From the NCBI RefSeq assembly GCF_000215995.1, contig NC_015680.1:1178001-1242000 (forward strand): a stretch of 64,000 nt of DNA, given 5' to 3'. Below the pieces are notes generated by a model that had not been told where the DNA came from, searched no databases, and saw only the letters and a list, made by a program, of their open reading frames with translations. The DNA is from Pyrococcus yayanosii CH1 (GTDB lineage: Archaea; Methanobacteriota_B; Thermococci; Thermococcales; Thermococcaceae). Each line of letters opens with the position of its first letter. Position 1 is the stretch's first letter. Shown here piece after piece: positions 8,029-16,786 of this stretch. The position numbers and the translations under genes were made by a program.

Positions 8029-8762
8029 GGCTTGCCGCCCCTCCCTTGACCTGTCTCCATCGGGCTATTGATTATCGCCTCGAACTCGTCCTTCGGCAGA
8101 ACCTGCGGCTCGTAGGTTACCCCGTAATTTGAAAGTGTTTTCACGAAGGCCCTCAGGTGATTCCTTGAGCCCATCATGAGGTTCTCGTAGACGGTTATGA
8201 TGTCTATTTTGTCAGTCTGTGCTATCCTCTCCTGCAGGTCGATTATGTCAATTTCCTCTATGTAAGCGCCGACTTTGAGCGCATCTATTTCACTTTTCAT
8301 CCCCTGCTCAACGAGTTGATTGTACAGGTTCTGCAGGTCTCTGTTCTGGAACTCACCAATCCCCCTACTGGTGGTTGGATCGGTCAGGTTGTACTTTTTC
8401 AGGAGCAGTCTGACGGACTCAACATGGGTGGTTTCGCTCTTGGCGATGTTGTTGAATATTGGAAGCCCCCACTTCTCGTAGAGTTTGATGTAAACGTCGT
8501 GCGCCAGCTTCTCCTCCTCGATCATCCAGAGAAGGCTTTCTTTTTCCTGCTGTGTCAGTTCCCCAGCAGGTATGGAATCTATGTAAGATTGAAGACTCTG
8601 GACGTTCAGGTTACCGTTGGTGTCCCCGGTTAAGGGAATCGTATCGTTCGCGGGTTGGGTCGCCGTAGGAGCAGTTGAAGTTTCGCCGATACTTATACAT
8701 CCCGAGGTGATGACCCCCATAGTTAGAATGGCCATCAAGAAAAATGCGTAAATCCTTTTCAC
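8025..8762 (-). CDS. DUF2202 ferritin-like lipoprotein
   Basis: 245 residues. There is a signal peptide with a lipobox-like SGC near residue 21, a Thr/Ala-rich linker, and then a ferritin-like four-helix DUF2202 domain. Metal-ligand candidates are the Glu/His pairs in MIEEEKLAHDVYIKLYEKW and KSETTHVESVRLLLKKY, plus GSRNHLRAFVKTL. Such domains may bind a di-iron centre, but the function is not established. The short basic tail is glycine-rich. It is outside-facing and transcribed toward the nitrilase gene. Confidence 0.85.
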   Translation of the reverse strand: MKRIYAFFLMAILTMGVITSGCISIGETSTAPTATQPANDTIPLTGDTNGNLNVQSLQSYIDSIPAGELTQQEKESLLWMIEEEKLAHDVYIKLYEKWGLPIFNNIAKSETTHVESVRLLLKKYNLTDPTTSRGIGEFQNRDLQNLYNQLVEQGMKSEIDALKVGAYIEEIDIIDLQERIAQTDKIDIITVYENLMMGSRNHLRAFVKTLSNYGVTYEPQVLPKDEFEAIINSPMETGQGRGGKP

Positions 8763-8849
8763 GTTAATCCCCCTCGTTTGTCTTTCATTGGATACTCTGC
8801 CAGAGGTTCATAAATACCTTTTGGTTCATCCGGCTATTCAAAACGATGC

Positions 8850-9184
8850 ATTGTCAAAAGCCATCTCGAAGTCAACCCTGTCGTGGGGCTTGAAGTGGTC
8901 AACGATACCCCTTCCGCTGTCTCCTAAAACGCCCTCACCGTGGGCGTCGTCTATGTAGAGAATCGCGTCGTACTGTTCAGCTAATTCGGCCATCTCTGGG
9001 AGCGGTGCCAAATCACCATCCATGCTGAAGACCCCGGCGCTGACGATGATCTTCTTATCCTTGCTCTCCTCCTTTATCTTGGGATGGGCCGCTAAACCGA
9101 GGTAGTTGTTGGAGCACATACTTCAGAACGCGGTTTCCATCAACCACGACCCAGGGCCCCTAGGAGCTCTCAAGCTTCTTCGCA
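8850..9184 (-). pseudogene. Relic of kbl-like PLP enzyme with internal deletion
   Basis: The relic matches the intact gene at 11713-12900. From its 5' side it reads [12 protein letters not shown] (preceded by an in-frame stop), [17 protein letters not shown], then jumps about 120 codons to [20 protein letters not shown] and runs to HDRVDFEM. The PLP lysine region and everything after it is missing. The 5' edge coincides with the IS-like end at 9185. It is clearly non-functional. Confidence 0.9.
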
Positions 9185-9705
9185 ACCTCCTCCCCCCTTA
9201 GCTAAGGGTTCCAACGCCTTAACCCCTTGCTAGTGGGGAGGTTTGAGGGGTTCTCATTAGAGAACCCGTTCTAATCGGTTCATAAAGTTTTTTAACAGTG
9301 TTAATGTAATGCCTCGCCTGAAGTTTAGCTTTCTTATGCATTCTCTTGAGCCTCCTGCCCGTTTTGGCTTCAGACTTGTTGAATTTCGACTGATATTCTC
9401 AAATCTTTCTCCTCCAGTAAAAATCAATGCTTTTGAGGCTTCGGCGGCAGTTTTACCTGCTCTTTCACTGCCAGAGGGTGTTGTTCTCTACCCTCTGCTG
9501 CTTTCAGTTGGATCAGTTGGAATTGGGCTAACTGAAGACCGTCAGGAATATGCCCTTGTTGGTATAACAGTCCTGCCTACTGACAAAGACAAGACATCCC
9601 AAAAGAGGGCTCATCCTTCAGAATACTCTGTGGCCTCAATGCATAATCCCAGTATTTGGTGATTGCTGGAACGTTTTTTGAGGCCAAACATTAGAAGCTT
9701 TGGCG
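9185..9705 (-). pseudogene. Degraded TnpB-like (IS605/IS1341-type) element
   Basis: On the minus strand, scattered frames give TnpB-like text: KALIFTGGERFENIS, then after a frameshift FNKSEAKTGRRLKRMHKKAK and ARHYINTVKKLYEPIR. Stops and shifts interrupt every frame. The downstream end (9185-9222) closely matches the right end of the element at 16264-16299: ACCTCCTCCCC, then AGGGTTCCAACG, then TTAACCCCT. TnpB is an RNA-guided nuclease of IS200/IS605 elements. The plus-strand reading frame across 9309-9662 is most likely a shadow. There is no other gene in this stretch. Confidence 0.65.
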
Positions 9706-9719
9706 CGTAGCTTATAACA

Positions 9720-9965
9720 TGAGTGTGTCCGTTAGGGAAGCTGGCCGAATTCCCCTCGACATTCCCGACGTAGTGAGGATAGAGAAGGAATCTTTACAGG
9801 GCCGAGCACATGAGCATAGCCGTTGACCCCGCCTACAAAGGCAAGGCAGCGGACTGGAGAAGGCCATAAACCAGCTCTACAACAAGCGGTACTTCGGCAG
9901 AATGATCAATGGTAGGCTCTTTCTCTCGCTCCTTGATACGGCCTATCTTGTTGAGCGAGAGGCTT
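9720..9965 (+). pseudogene. Fused remnants of rimI and endA
   Basis: The remnant starts with a rimI-like N-terminus (LDIPDVVRIEKESL, compare FDIPYIMRVEHLSF at 632-1141). It jumps to HEHSR in one frame and MSIAVDPAYKGKA in another. It then passes into endA text, EKAINQLYNKRYFGRMINGR and LFLSLLDTAYLVE, which ends abruptly in the shared 3' flank. Both genes lost their middle and their catalytic parts. The order matches the intact operon at 632-1653. Confidence 0.88.
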
Positions 9966-10086
9966 AAAATAGCGAGGATTTCATGAACAAGTCTGTTTTC
10001 GGTAGCCCCTGCTAAGGATGTCCTTTATCAGGAATGCAAAAGGGAGGACTAAACACTTATTGGGGGTGGTAATAATATGAACAAAA
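9960..10086 (+). repeat. Direct repeat copy B (endA 3' flank)
   Basis: Counterpart of 1658-1738. It starts AGGCTTAAAATAG, continues with the common GGATTTCATGAACAAG and CTGTTTTCGGTAGC blocks, and then has an extra stretch of about 47 bp before CACTTATTG and AATATGAACAAA. Here the second block is the intact 3' end of the membrane-protein gene at 10049. This shows that the left copy is the truncated one for that gene. Confidence 0.85.
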
Positions 10087-10852
10087 CCACCCCGATGCTG
10101 AACGACGCCAGATAAGCAATTATGCCGATATATGGTCTGAGCTTCCTTCCAAGGAGGTAAAACGACAGTCCCCAGGCCCCTATGATAAGAAAACCTTCGA
10201 TTCCGCGCCTTAAATATATGGGGAAATAGAGGTAGTCAACCAGCCGGATTATCGTTATTATCCATCCCGTATACATGAGGGGAAACAGGGAAAGTACTGG
10301 GTCTATCCCGTTTTCCTTCAGCTTGAAAATACGGAGAGCCAGCTTAATCCCCAGTACCCAGAGGAGAACCCTAAAAATTGCGCTTACTATTAGAATTATA
10401 GGCATCTCATAGAACCCTGCGAGCTCAAGGGCGAGCACGTTGGGAGTATAGAGGGAAACAGCGATAGTAACAATTCTGGAGAAGGATATTGGGGAATAAA
10501 ACGCCAGAAATACATACAACAAGAGCAGTACCATAAACCCCACGATATTTTTTGAGTAACCATTTTTGCCAACTATCCACGCAAGTGAGATTGATAGTAG
10601 AACCAATATCACCAATGAAAGGATAAGAACGTTGTACATGGCTACAAAATTAGTATCTCTTTCTTGTCTGACCTGCTCATGAAGATACTCCTTAAAGGCT
10701 TCTCTACTTTTGCTAGCTAATATAATTCCCGTCACTAAAGTTGCTGGGAACAGGATATGCCGGGAAATCCCCGATTTAATCAGGTAAGGGATGGCGAAAA
10801 TAAGTAAAAGAAGCGTTTGGAATAGAATTGTGGCTTTCAGTCTGATTTTCAT
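10049..10852 (-). CDS. Polytopic membrane protein of unknown function
   Basis: About 267 residues, mostly hydrophobic, with seven or eight likely membrane spans (for example ATILFQTLLLLIFAIPYLI and YNVLILSLVILVLLSISLAW). No family is recognised. I prefer the ATG at 10852, which has GAGGTG 5-6 nt upstream; a GTG at 10858 overlaps the stop of the upstream gene. It forms a two-gene operon with the secreted protein before it. Base composition is lower in GC than that of its neighbours. A stump of a second copy of its 3' end lies at 1707-1738. Confidence 0.75.
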   Translation of the reverse strand: MKIRLKATILFQTLLLLIFAIPYLIKSGISRHILFPATLVTGIILASKSREAFKEYLHEQVRQERDTNFVAMYNVLILSLVILVLLSISLAWIVGKNGYSKNIVGFMVLLLLYVFLAFYSPISFSRIVTIAVSLYTPNVLALELAGFYEMPIILIVSAIFRVLLWVLGIKLALRIFKLKENGIDPVLSLFPLMYTGWIITIIRLVDYLYFPIYLRRGIEGFLIIGAWGLSFYLLGRKLRPYIGIIAYLASFSIGVVLFILLPPPISV

Positions 10853-10854
10853 TG

Positions 10855-11514
10855 TCACACCTCGGTGATTTTTATGTAGTCATAACTGACTCCCGAAGCT
10901 CCCAGCAAGCCGGTGAGGGCTCCTGCGAGTCCAGCCAGCACGTAACCCAAGATGGTTCCTCCAAGATCACTTAAAAACGTGTCAATTTCATCGTAGGTGT
11001 TTGCTCCCAGCACAAGTATGCCGTAGCTCTCCCCTTTTCCTCTTGAGAACTTAACTGGGACTTTAAAGGCGGACATGGTCCAACCGCTGTTCTCAATCTT
11101 GAACTTATGGAACGGCTTGCCCCATTTCTTCGTTGTTCCCTCGTATTTAACCTCGTTCCACTTCCATTCTACCTCATTAGGGTATAACGTAACACCGCTT
11201 GGAACCCCTATCCAGACCCGATAGCCTCCTATTGGCAACTTTCCGATACCCACTACCAGTGAAAGTTTGCTTCCATGTTTCACCTTGTAATGTTTGTATG
11301 CAAAGAATATCAAGTGTACTATCCTCTTATCCTGAATGCCACTTCCGTCGAGATACACTTCTAAAGCAGCTCCGGGTGTTACTGACTGGGGTTGAACATC
11401 CCCACCAACCCATTGCTGTTTGTTATAGGTGCTTGGAATCGCCATTGCACTTCCTGCAGTCACTCCTACCATCAGCAGTCCCAAGAGAACTGCCAACAGG
11501 CCTTTCCACTTCAT
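10855..11514 (-). CDS. Secreted/membrane-anchored protein of unknown function
   Basis: 219 residues beginning MKWKGLLAVLLGLLMVG, a Sec signal peptide ending near AMA. A beta-rich extracellular part follows, and then a Gly/Ala/Leu-rich segment near the C-terminus (GTILGYVLAGLAGALTGLLG) that could be a membrane anchor or a bacteriocin-like amphipathic helix. I chose the ATG at 11514 for its GGTGA site; an in-frame ATG at 11556 would put 14 unlikely residues before the signal. It overlaps the membrane protein gene downstream, so the two are probably a functional pair. No family is recognised. Confidence 0.75.
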   Translation of the reverse strand: MKWKGLLAVLLGLLMVGVTAGSAMAIPSTYNKQQWVGGDVQPQSVTPGAALEVYLDGSGIQDKRIVHLIFFAYKHYKVKHGSKLSLVVGIGKLPIGGYRVWIGVPSGVTLYPNEVEWKWNEVKYEGTTKKWGKPFHKFKIENSGWTMSAFKVPVKFSRGKGESYGILVLGANTYDEIDTFLSDLGGTILGYVLAGLAGALTGLLGASGVSYDYIKITEV

Positions 11515-11712
11515 GAGGTCACCTTCGTAGGGTTGTCTGCAATGTCTGCTATCCAACTTTATCTTATAAGTTTTTCCATTTACTTAAAGTAAATCTTCCC
11601 TTAGGATTTGTCAAAAGTAGCCTGAGTAAAAATGGTGATACAATCGGTGATCCTTAGGCCACAACTGCCTGCGCGTAGACTCAAATGGGGGGTAAAAAAG
11701 AGCGATCACGCT

Positions 11713-12900
11713 TCACTTCAAAAAGCCGGTCTTTTTGCCCAGATCCTCGAAGGCATCGATGACGTACTGGAGATCTTCCTTAGTGTGGGCCGCTGAAGGC
11801 TCAAGCCTTATTCTCGCCGTTCCGAGCGGGACGGTCGGATAAACAATCGCCTGCGCGAAGATGTTGTACTCGTCATATAGGCGTTTGCTGAACTCCTGGG
11901 CAAGCTTCTCGTCGTAGAGCATGACCGGCGTTATCGGGTGCTTGGTGTTGCCGAGGTCGTAGCCGAGGTCTCTCAAACCTTTCTGGAGGAAGTGAGTGTT
12001 ATCCCAGAGCTTCTTGACGAGCTCATCACTCTTCTGAAGTATCTCTACGGCCGCTATCGCCGCGGCAACGTCAGGTGGGTTCATGGCACTTGAAAATAGA
12101 AACGGCCTCGCCCTCTGCTTGAGATACTCTATAGCCTCCTCAGGTCCGGCGACGTAGCCGCCTATTACTCCAAAGGCCTTGCTTAGTGTACCCATCTCGA
12201 AATCAACGCGATCGTGGAGCTTGAAGTGGTCTACTATTCCACGGCCATGCTCTCCAAGGACACCCTCACCGTGGGCATCGTCTACGTAAACTATTGCATC
12301 GTACTGCTCGGCAAGCTCAACTATCTCCGGCAGGGGAGCGAGGTCGCCGTCCATCGAGAAGACTCCGTCAGTGACGATGATTTTCTTCTTCTTATCCTTG
12401 TTCTCCTCCAGCTTCTTCTTGAGGTCGTCCATGTCTATGTGCTTGTAGATAACCTTAGGAGCGCCGCTGAGGCGCATTCCGTCGATTATGCTCGCATGGT
12501 TGAGCTCCTCGCTGATAAAGACGCCATCCTCCCCCTTCCTAAGGAGGGCACTTATTGAACCAAGATTCGCATTGTAACCGCTCTGGAAGAGTATTGCCGC
12601 TTCCCTCTTCTTGAACTTAGCCAATTTCTCTTCTAGCTCGACGTGAAGCTCCATGGTCCCTGCAATCGTCCTAACGGCTCCGGCACCGACGCCATAGTCA
12701 AGGATAGCCCTTATGGCAGCCTCCTTAATCTTCGGGTGGGCTGCGAGGCCGAGATAGTTGTTGGAACACATGTTGAGAACTCTCTTGCCATCAACGACGA
12801 CCCATGGTCCCTGGGCGCTTTGGAGAACCCTTATGGTTACGTAGAGGCCCTTCTCCTTGAGCTCCTTAAGCTCCTCGGTAATCCAGTCAAGCTTCCCCAT
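11713..12900 (-). CDS. kbl: 2-amino-3-ketobutyrate CoA ligase-like PLP enzyme (alpha-oxoamine synthase family)
   Basis: PLP-dependent acyl transferase of 395 residues in the Kbl/BioF/HemA family. It is most likely glycine C-acetyltransferase, which cleaves 2-amino-3-ketobutyrate with CoA in threonine breakdown. Family features are the N-terminal [17 protein letters not shown], the ring-stacking His in [15 protein letters not shown], the Asp in [13 protein letters not shown], and the PLP lysine in [14 protein letters not shown] chose the ATG at 12900 for its GGTGGT site; earlier in-frame starts at 12912 and 12951 lack one. A crippled copy sits at 8850-9184. Confidence 0.88.
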   Translation of the reverse strand: MGKLDWITEELKELKEKGLYVTIRVLQSAQGPWVVVDGKRVLNMCSNNYLGLAAHPKIKEAAIRAILDYGVGAGAVRTIAGTMELHVELEEKLAKFKKREAAILFQSGYNANLGSISALLRKGEDGVFISEELNHASIIDGMRLSGAPKVIYKHIDMDDLKKKLEENKDKKKKIIVTDGVFSMDGDLAPLPEIVELAEQYDAIVYVDDAHGEGVLGEHGRGIVDHFKLHDRVDFEMGTLSKAFGVIGGYVAGPEEAIEYLKQRARPFLFSSAMNPPDVAAAIAAVEILQKSDELVKKLWDNTHFLQKGLRDLGYDLGNTKHPITPVMLYDEKLAQEFSKRLYDEYNIFAQAIVYPTVPLGTARIRLEPSAAHTKEDLQYVIDAFEDLGKKTGFLK

Positions 12901-12993
12901 AGAAACCACCATCAATGGATTGAGTTTCACCGCTATAAAACTTTCGTCCAAAGGTTTTTATCCGATGATGGCCCATCCTCCCCGGGTGGCCCT

Positions 12994-14304
12994 ATGGCGG
13001 GAATAGAGAGAGTAAGGGGAACGCGGGACTTCTCTCCAGAGGAGATGGCGAAGAGGCGATGGGTTTTCGAGAGAATAAGGGAAGTCTTCGAGCTCTATGG
13101 GTTCAAAGAGATTCTAACACCCACCCTCGAGTACACTAAGCTCTTCCAGCTGAGAAGTGGGGAGGAGGTCGTCAAGCAGCTCTACGCTTTCAAGGATAAG
13201 GGTGGCCGCGATGTATCCCTGAGACCCGATATGACGTCAAGCGTCGCCCGTCTCTTCGTCAATGAGTTCCAGAATGCTCCAAAGCCCATCAAGTGGTATT
13301 ACATCGCCAACATGTTTCGATACGAGGAGCCCCAGAGCGGTCGCTACAGGGAGTTCTGGCAGGCCGGTGTTGAGCTGATAGGAAGCGATAGAGTGGAGGC
13401 GGACGCAGAGGTCATAGCACTCCTCGTGGAGAGCTACCTTGCTACCAGACTGAAGGACTTCACGGTGAACATAGGAGACAGGGTTTTGCTCGACGAATTC
13501 GCAAGAGAGCTCGGTGTCGAGGACGATGTAGGTTTGATGAGACTCGTAGACAAGAAAGACAAGATGAGCCGGGAGGACTTCATTAAGGCTTTAAGGGATT
13601 TCGGCCTCGACGATGGAAGCGTTGAGAAAGTTCTCTCGCTAATCGAAATGAAAGGCAAGCCCGATGACGTTCTGCCAAAGGCAGAGGAGCTCTTCAGGAG
13701 CGAGAAGGCCAGAGCGGAGATTGAACGCCTCTACGAGCTCGTTGACCTGCTTGAGGCTTACGGCGTCGGAGATTTCATCCTGATAGATCTCGGTATAGCA
13801 AGGGGCCTCGACTACTACACGAGCGTCGTCTTCGAGGCGATAGCGCCCAATGACATCGGCATAGGGTCGATAGGTGGTGGCGGCCGCTACGATAACCTCA
13901 TAGAGGTCTTTGGAGGGAAGCCTACACCTGCCACGGGCTTTGCCATAGGGATAGAGAGGCTAATCCCAATACTGGAGTGGAAGGGCCTCCTTCCGGAGCC
14001 GAAGTTGGGGGCAGAGGTTTATGTGATACCCATTGGAGACGACCCAGAAGTCAGGAGAGCGGCCCTTAAGATAACGGCGGAGCTCAGGAGGGCAGGGGTT
14101 AGGGCGGACCACGAGCTCATGGGTAGGAAGCTTAGGAAGGCCCTCGACTACGCTGGAAGGCTCGGCGTTCCCTACGTCGTTCTCGTCGGAAAGAAGGACC
14201 TTGCAGAGGGAAGGGTGACGGTAAGGGACATGGAGAGCGGCGAGCAGAGAACAGTGGAAATTGACAAGGTTGATGAAGAGGTTTTAGGGTTACTCAGGAG
14301 ATAG
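12994..14304 (+). CDS. hisS: Histidyl-tRNA synthetase
   Basis: Class II synthetase of 436 residues that charges tRNA-His. Motif 1 lies in GFKEILTPTLEYTKLF, motif 2 in WYYIANMFRYEEPQSGRYRE, the HisRS-specific LDYYTSVVFEA follows RG, and motif 3 is in ATGFAIGIERLIPIL. The C-terminal anticodon-binding domain runs from about residue 345 (EVYVIPIGDDPEVRRAALKI). I chose the ATG at 12994, preceded by GGTGG; the open frame extends upstream to 12643 but that part is antisense to kbl. It is divergent from kbl and apparently has its own promoter. Confidence 0.96.
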   Translation: MAGIERVRGTRDFSPEEMAKRRWVFERIREVFELYGFKEILTPTLEYTKLFQLRSGEEVVKQLYAFKDKGGRDVSLRPDMTSSVARLFVNEFQNAPKPIKWYYIANMFRYEEPQSGRYREFWQAGVELIGSDRVEADAEVIALLVESYLATRLKDFTVNIGDRVLLDEFARELGVEDDVGLMRLVDKKDKMSREDFIKALRDFGLDDGSVEKVLSLIEMKGKPDDVLPKAEELFRSEKARAEIERLYELVDLLEAYGVGDFILIDLGIARGLDYYTSVVFEAIAPNDIGIGSIGGGGRYDNLIEVFGGKPTPATGFAIGIERLIPILEWKGLLPEPKLGAEVYVIPIGDDPEVRRAALKITAELRRAGVRADHELMGRKLRKALDYAGRLGVPYVVLVGKKDLAEGRVTVRDMESGEQRTVEIDKVDEEVLGLLRR

Positions 14305-14356
14305 AGCCCATTGCTTTCTTCTGAAAAATAATAAAATTGAAATCAAGGAGATATCC

Positions 14357-15775
14357 TCAACTTGCATCTCCATTTTTTGTAGTTATGCAAATTCCCGTTC
14401 TTGGGTTGCATGGTGGGGATGGTGATTTGCCATCGGTTATAATGCCGAAGACCAATGGGACGTTAACCTTTGGCCCACCAGCCCTCACATTCACACTTAC
14501 AACGCTGTACATTGCATAACAACTCTTCCTTGGCTTAATGTCAACATCGTACACTGCAATCGATACCGCGTTCATGCACTTGTGAAATCCGAACGTCAGG
14601 CTGAGTGCGCTGGCCAATCTTCCAAGCTTCGGGCTTACTCCAGTAAGATACTTTCCGGCCGCATAGCCTATTGGAATGCTCAAGCTCGACCTAGAGGAAA
14701 GTGAATTGGCCTGAAGTTGCTTTATGAATACTGCTTCCTCCCAGTTTCCGATATTGCCAATCCACTTTCTCTTCCATTCTGCTTCTTTTGAGATACTCCA
14801 GATGTTGGGAGTCTTTGTAATTCTTGGAGGATTCTGCCCCACAGATTTCTCGAACCTCCATCCTTCTCCCAGCTCTTTAATATTGTAATCTCCAGTGCTG
14901 TGGATTTTGATGGGGTATGTTTGGACTATTTCTATGTCAACGTATTTCTTTGTGAGCTTATCATATGCGGGAACTTTGGCGTGAACCACGATATACCCAA
15001 CCCTAATGTTCAGATACCTCTCCCAGGTGTTTGAATTGACTGTTAAGGGTCCCAATGATTGATAGCTTACATCAAGTGCCCATCCTTCGAAGTTGTGTCC
15101 TTTAGATACGCTGAGGACTGTAAAAGGCCCAACGTCAATTCCAATCGTCCAGTAGCTGTAGGTGCTCCTGCTGAGTAGGAGATCCCAGTCAAAATCAATC
15201 TCTTCTGCAACTCGATTTTCTATTTTTAGCCCCATCACTGAAACCCACTCGTCAAAAGTCTTTGCCTTTGCCCTGCTTTCAAAGTAGAAATCCCAGTTTG
15301 AGGCTAGGCAGTACCTTCCCCCAAAGTCCATGTAACCATTTGGACAAGAGCCCGTTGCCTGAACATTGTAGCTTCCCTTCAAGTCGAGAAATTCGCCTTC
15401 AAGCCTGATCCTGCTTGAGGTTACGCTTTTCACTCCAAGCCTTCCGTCTTTGGTTATGTAGAGGATTAGGGGAGTTGGTGGGGCGTAGAGAGCTTTCTCA
15501 GTAGTTGAGAATTCCTTTATCCATTCCTGCCTGGGCACTTTGACGAAGACTGGGAAGAATCCGCCAGCTTTTCCGATTTTCAGTACTTTAACACTCCCAT
15601 TGGGCAGAGGGTAGTAGATAACGTAGTTGCCCGAACCTTCAATCTTGTACACATCGTAGCCGAATATTCTACTTACGGAGTCCTCGTTATTCACCATGTA
15701 GTTCAAGGCCCCCACAATAGTTCCTCCAAAAAGAATCAATAACCAAACTACCAACAAAAATTCCCTACTCACCAT
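14357..15775 (-). CDS. Large secreted or membrane-anchored protein, unknown
   Basis: About 472 residues. An N-terminal hydrophobic helix (FLLVVWLLILFGGTIVGAL) serves as signal or anchor. It is followed by a long extracellular beta-rich region with many Tyr, Trp and Gly residues and two or three Cys pairs (CPNGYMDFGGRYC, and near the end CKxx-type and CNPRTGIC). No family is recognised. The ATG at 15775 follows a weak site; a TTG at 15793 with GGTGAT before it is an alternative. GC content is lower than that of the flanking hisS, as in the secreted gene at 10855. Its role could be at the cell surface. Confidence 0.72.
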   Translation of the reverse strand: MVSREFLLVVWLLILFGGTIVGALNYMVNNEDSVSRIFGYDVYKIEGSGNYVIYYPLPNGSVKVLKIGKAGGFFPVFVKVPRQEWIKEFSTTEKALYAPPTPLILYITKDGRLGVKSVTSSRIRLEGEFLDLKGSYNVQATGSCPNGYMDFGGRYCLASNWDFYFESRAKAKTFDEWVSVMGLKIENRVAEEIDFDWDLLLSRSTYSYWTIGIDVGPFTVLSVSKGHNFEGWALDVSYQSLGPLTVNSNTWERYLNIRVGYIVVHAKVPAYDKLTKKYVDIEIVQTYPIKIHSTGDYNIKELGEGWRFEKSVGQNPPRITKTPNIWSISKEAEWKRKWIGNIGNWEEAVFIKQLQANSLSSRSSLSIPIGYAAGKYLTGVSPKLGRLASALSLTFGFHKCMNAVSIAVYDVDIKPRKSCYAMYSVVSVNVRAGGPKVNVPLVFGIITDGKSPSPPCNPRTGICITTKNGDAS

Positions 15776-15979
15776 AGTTATTCCCAACAACAATCACCCC
15801 ACACAAACTTATAAAATTTACTCTTAATTCTTATAGGCTTTTTGTTATTTGATGACTTTACTAGTCTCCTTAAGTAGCGGGGCGAGACGCAGGAGGTGGG
15901 CTAGGGGACAATATCTGAGCCATCCAGCTAATCTTGATGTGCCGACAGAGTCCCATTAACAAAAAATTGCAAAGAAGGG

Positions 15980-16105
15980 CTATTTCCTCTTAAGTTCGAA
16001 CTTCCTGACCATTCTACGCACCCGCCACTCTTCGAACCTTCTCACGAAAGGACATCTTGTCCTCCACTTAGTGTATATCTCCTTGAGAGCCCTAATCATG
16101 GACAT
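15980..16105 (-). CDS. Small basic protein (41 aa), hypothetical
   Basis: Open frame of 41 codons starting ATG (16105), with a second ATG at 16099. The product is very rich in Arg and Lys (KEIYTKWRTRCPFVRRFEEW, then RVRRMVRKFELKRK) and looks helical. A TATA-like A/T run lies about 30 nt upstream (16140-16155), but there is no clear ribosome binding site. It could bind nucleic acid or could be chance. The rest of the 15776-16260 stretch shows no other coding signal. Confidence 0.35.
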   Translation of the reverse strand: MSMIRALKEIYTKWRTRCPFVRRFEEWRVRRMVRKFELKRK

Positions 16106-16261
16106 TGCCCCCAGCCAAAGTAGTTAAATCCCTAGGACAAATTAATTTTTTAAGGTAATGGTGCTGCCGATAAACCCACTTCCAGCTGTCCAAGGTGAAC
16201 GGCCAGAACACGATTTATCCCATGGACCTCCCAATTATCCACCATCTCCTCTACACACAAC

Positions 16262-16680
16262 TGACCTCCTCCCCGCCCTGAAGGGCGAGGGTTCCAACGA
16301 ATTAACCCCTCGCCAGAGGCGGTTCGGTTCGCGGGCCCATCACCTACTCCCGTTACCAGTTTCGGTTCAGCCCGCAAGCCGGGTCTTCGGCCCGTTACCC
16401 CTACCGGCAAACCCGGATTAGGGTTATCGTTTAGAGGCCACCCCTCAGAGTTTTTGACTGCCAAGAGGCAGTCTTTTGAAAGGACGCTTAACAACGCCAA
16501 CCCTCCAACGCTGGAGGGTAACGTGAAACCCCTCATCTCATCGGGTTATCTTACGGTGGCCTCTTCGAGGCCTTATTACGCTGGCAAGACTTAAAAAGGT
16601 TTCGGTGGTTAGAATGCTCGACTCAAGAATACTGCATCCCCTCCCTAAAGGGCGAGGCTTTCACCGGCACGTAACGCCCG
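16262..16680 (-). mobile_element. IS200/IS605-like element without transposase (possible solo omega-RNA locus)
   Basis: Both ends are visible on the minus strand. The left end is AAGCCTCGCCCTTTAGGG at about 16642-16660, and the right end is GTTGGAACCCTCGCCC, TTCAGGGCGGGGAGGAGGT at 16264-16297 with a perfect hairpin (CGCCCTGAAGGGCG). The interior, about 350 bp, is GC-rich and full of short inverted repeats (for example GACTGCC with GGCAGTC, and CCTCCAGCG with CGCTGGAGG). It has no transposase or TnpB domain. The structure near the right end resembles the guide-RNA scaffold of TnpB elements. The frames 16150-16536 (minus) and 16158-16421 (plus) are probably not genes. Confidence 0.6.
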
Positions 16681-16786
16681 GTTCCCTCGCTCTCCCCGAT
16701 GGTGTTGAGACGGCAAATCAATAGCTGGAGAAGAAGTTCCGGCCTATAAAAGCGTAGGGATTAAAATACCTAAGTGTCGAAAACAT

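Noticed and set aside
9309-9662. Plus-strand frame of 117 codons
   Set aside because: It is antisense to the TnpB relic, which explains the sequence better.
12960-12975. C box (GATGATGG) before hisS as a fourth C/D sRNA
   Set aside because: No D, D' or C' boxes at useful distances.
12643-12993. Upstream extension of the hisS frame
   Set aside because: It is antisense to kbl, while family homology and the ribosome binding site put the start at 12994.
16150-16536. Minus-strand frame of 128 codons through the IS605-like element
   Set aside because: It is rich in Pro, Gly and Arg from structured DNA, runs through the terminal hairpin, and has no start site.
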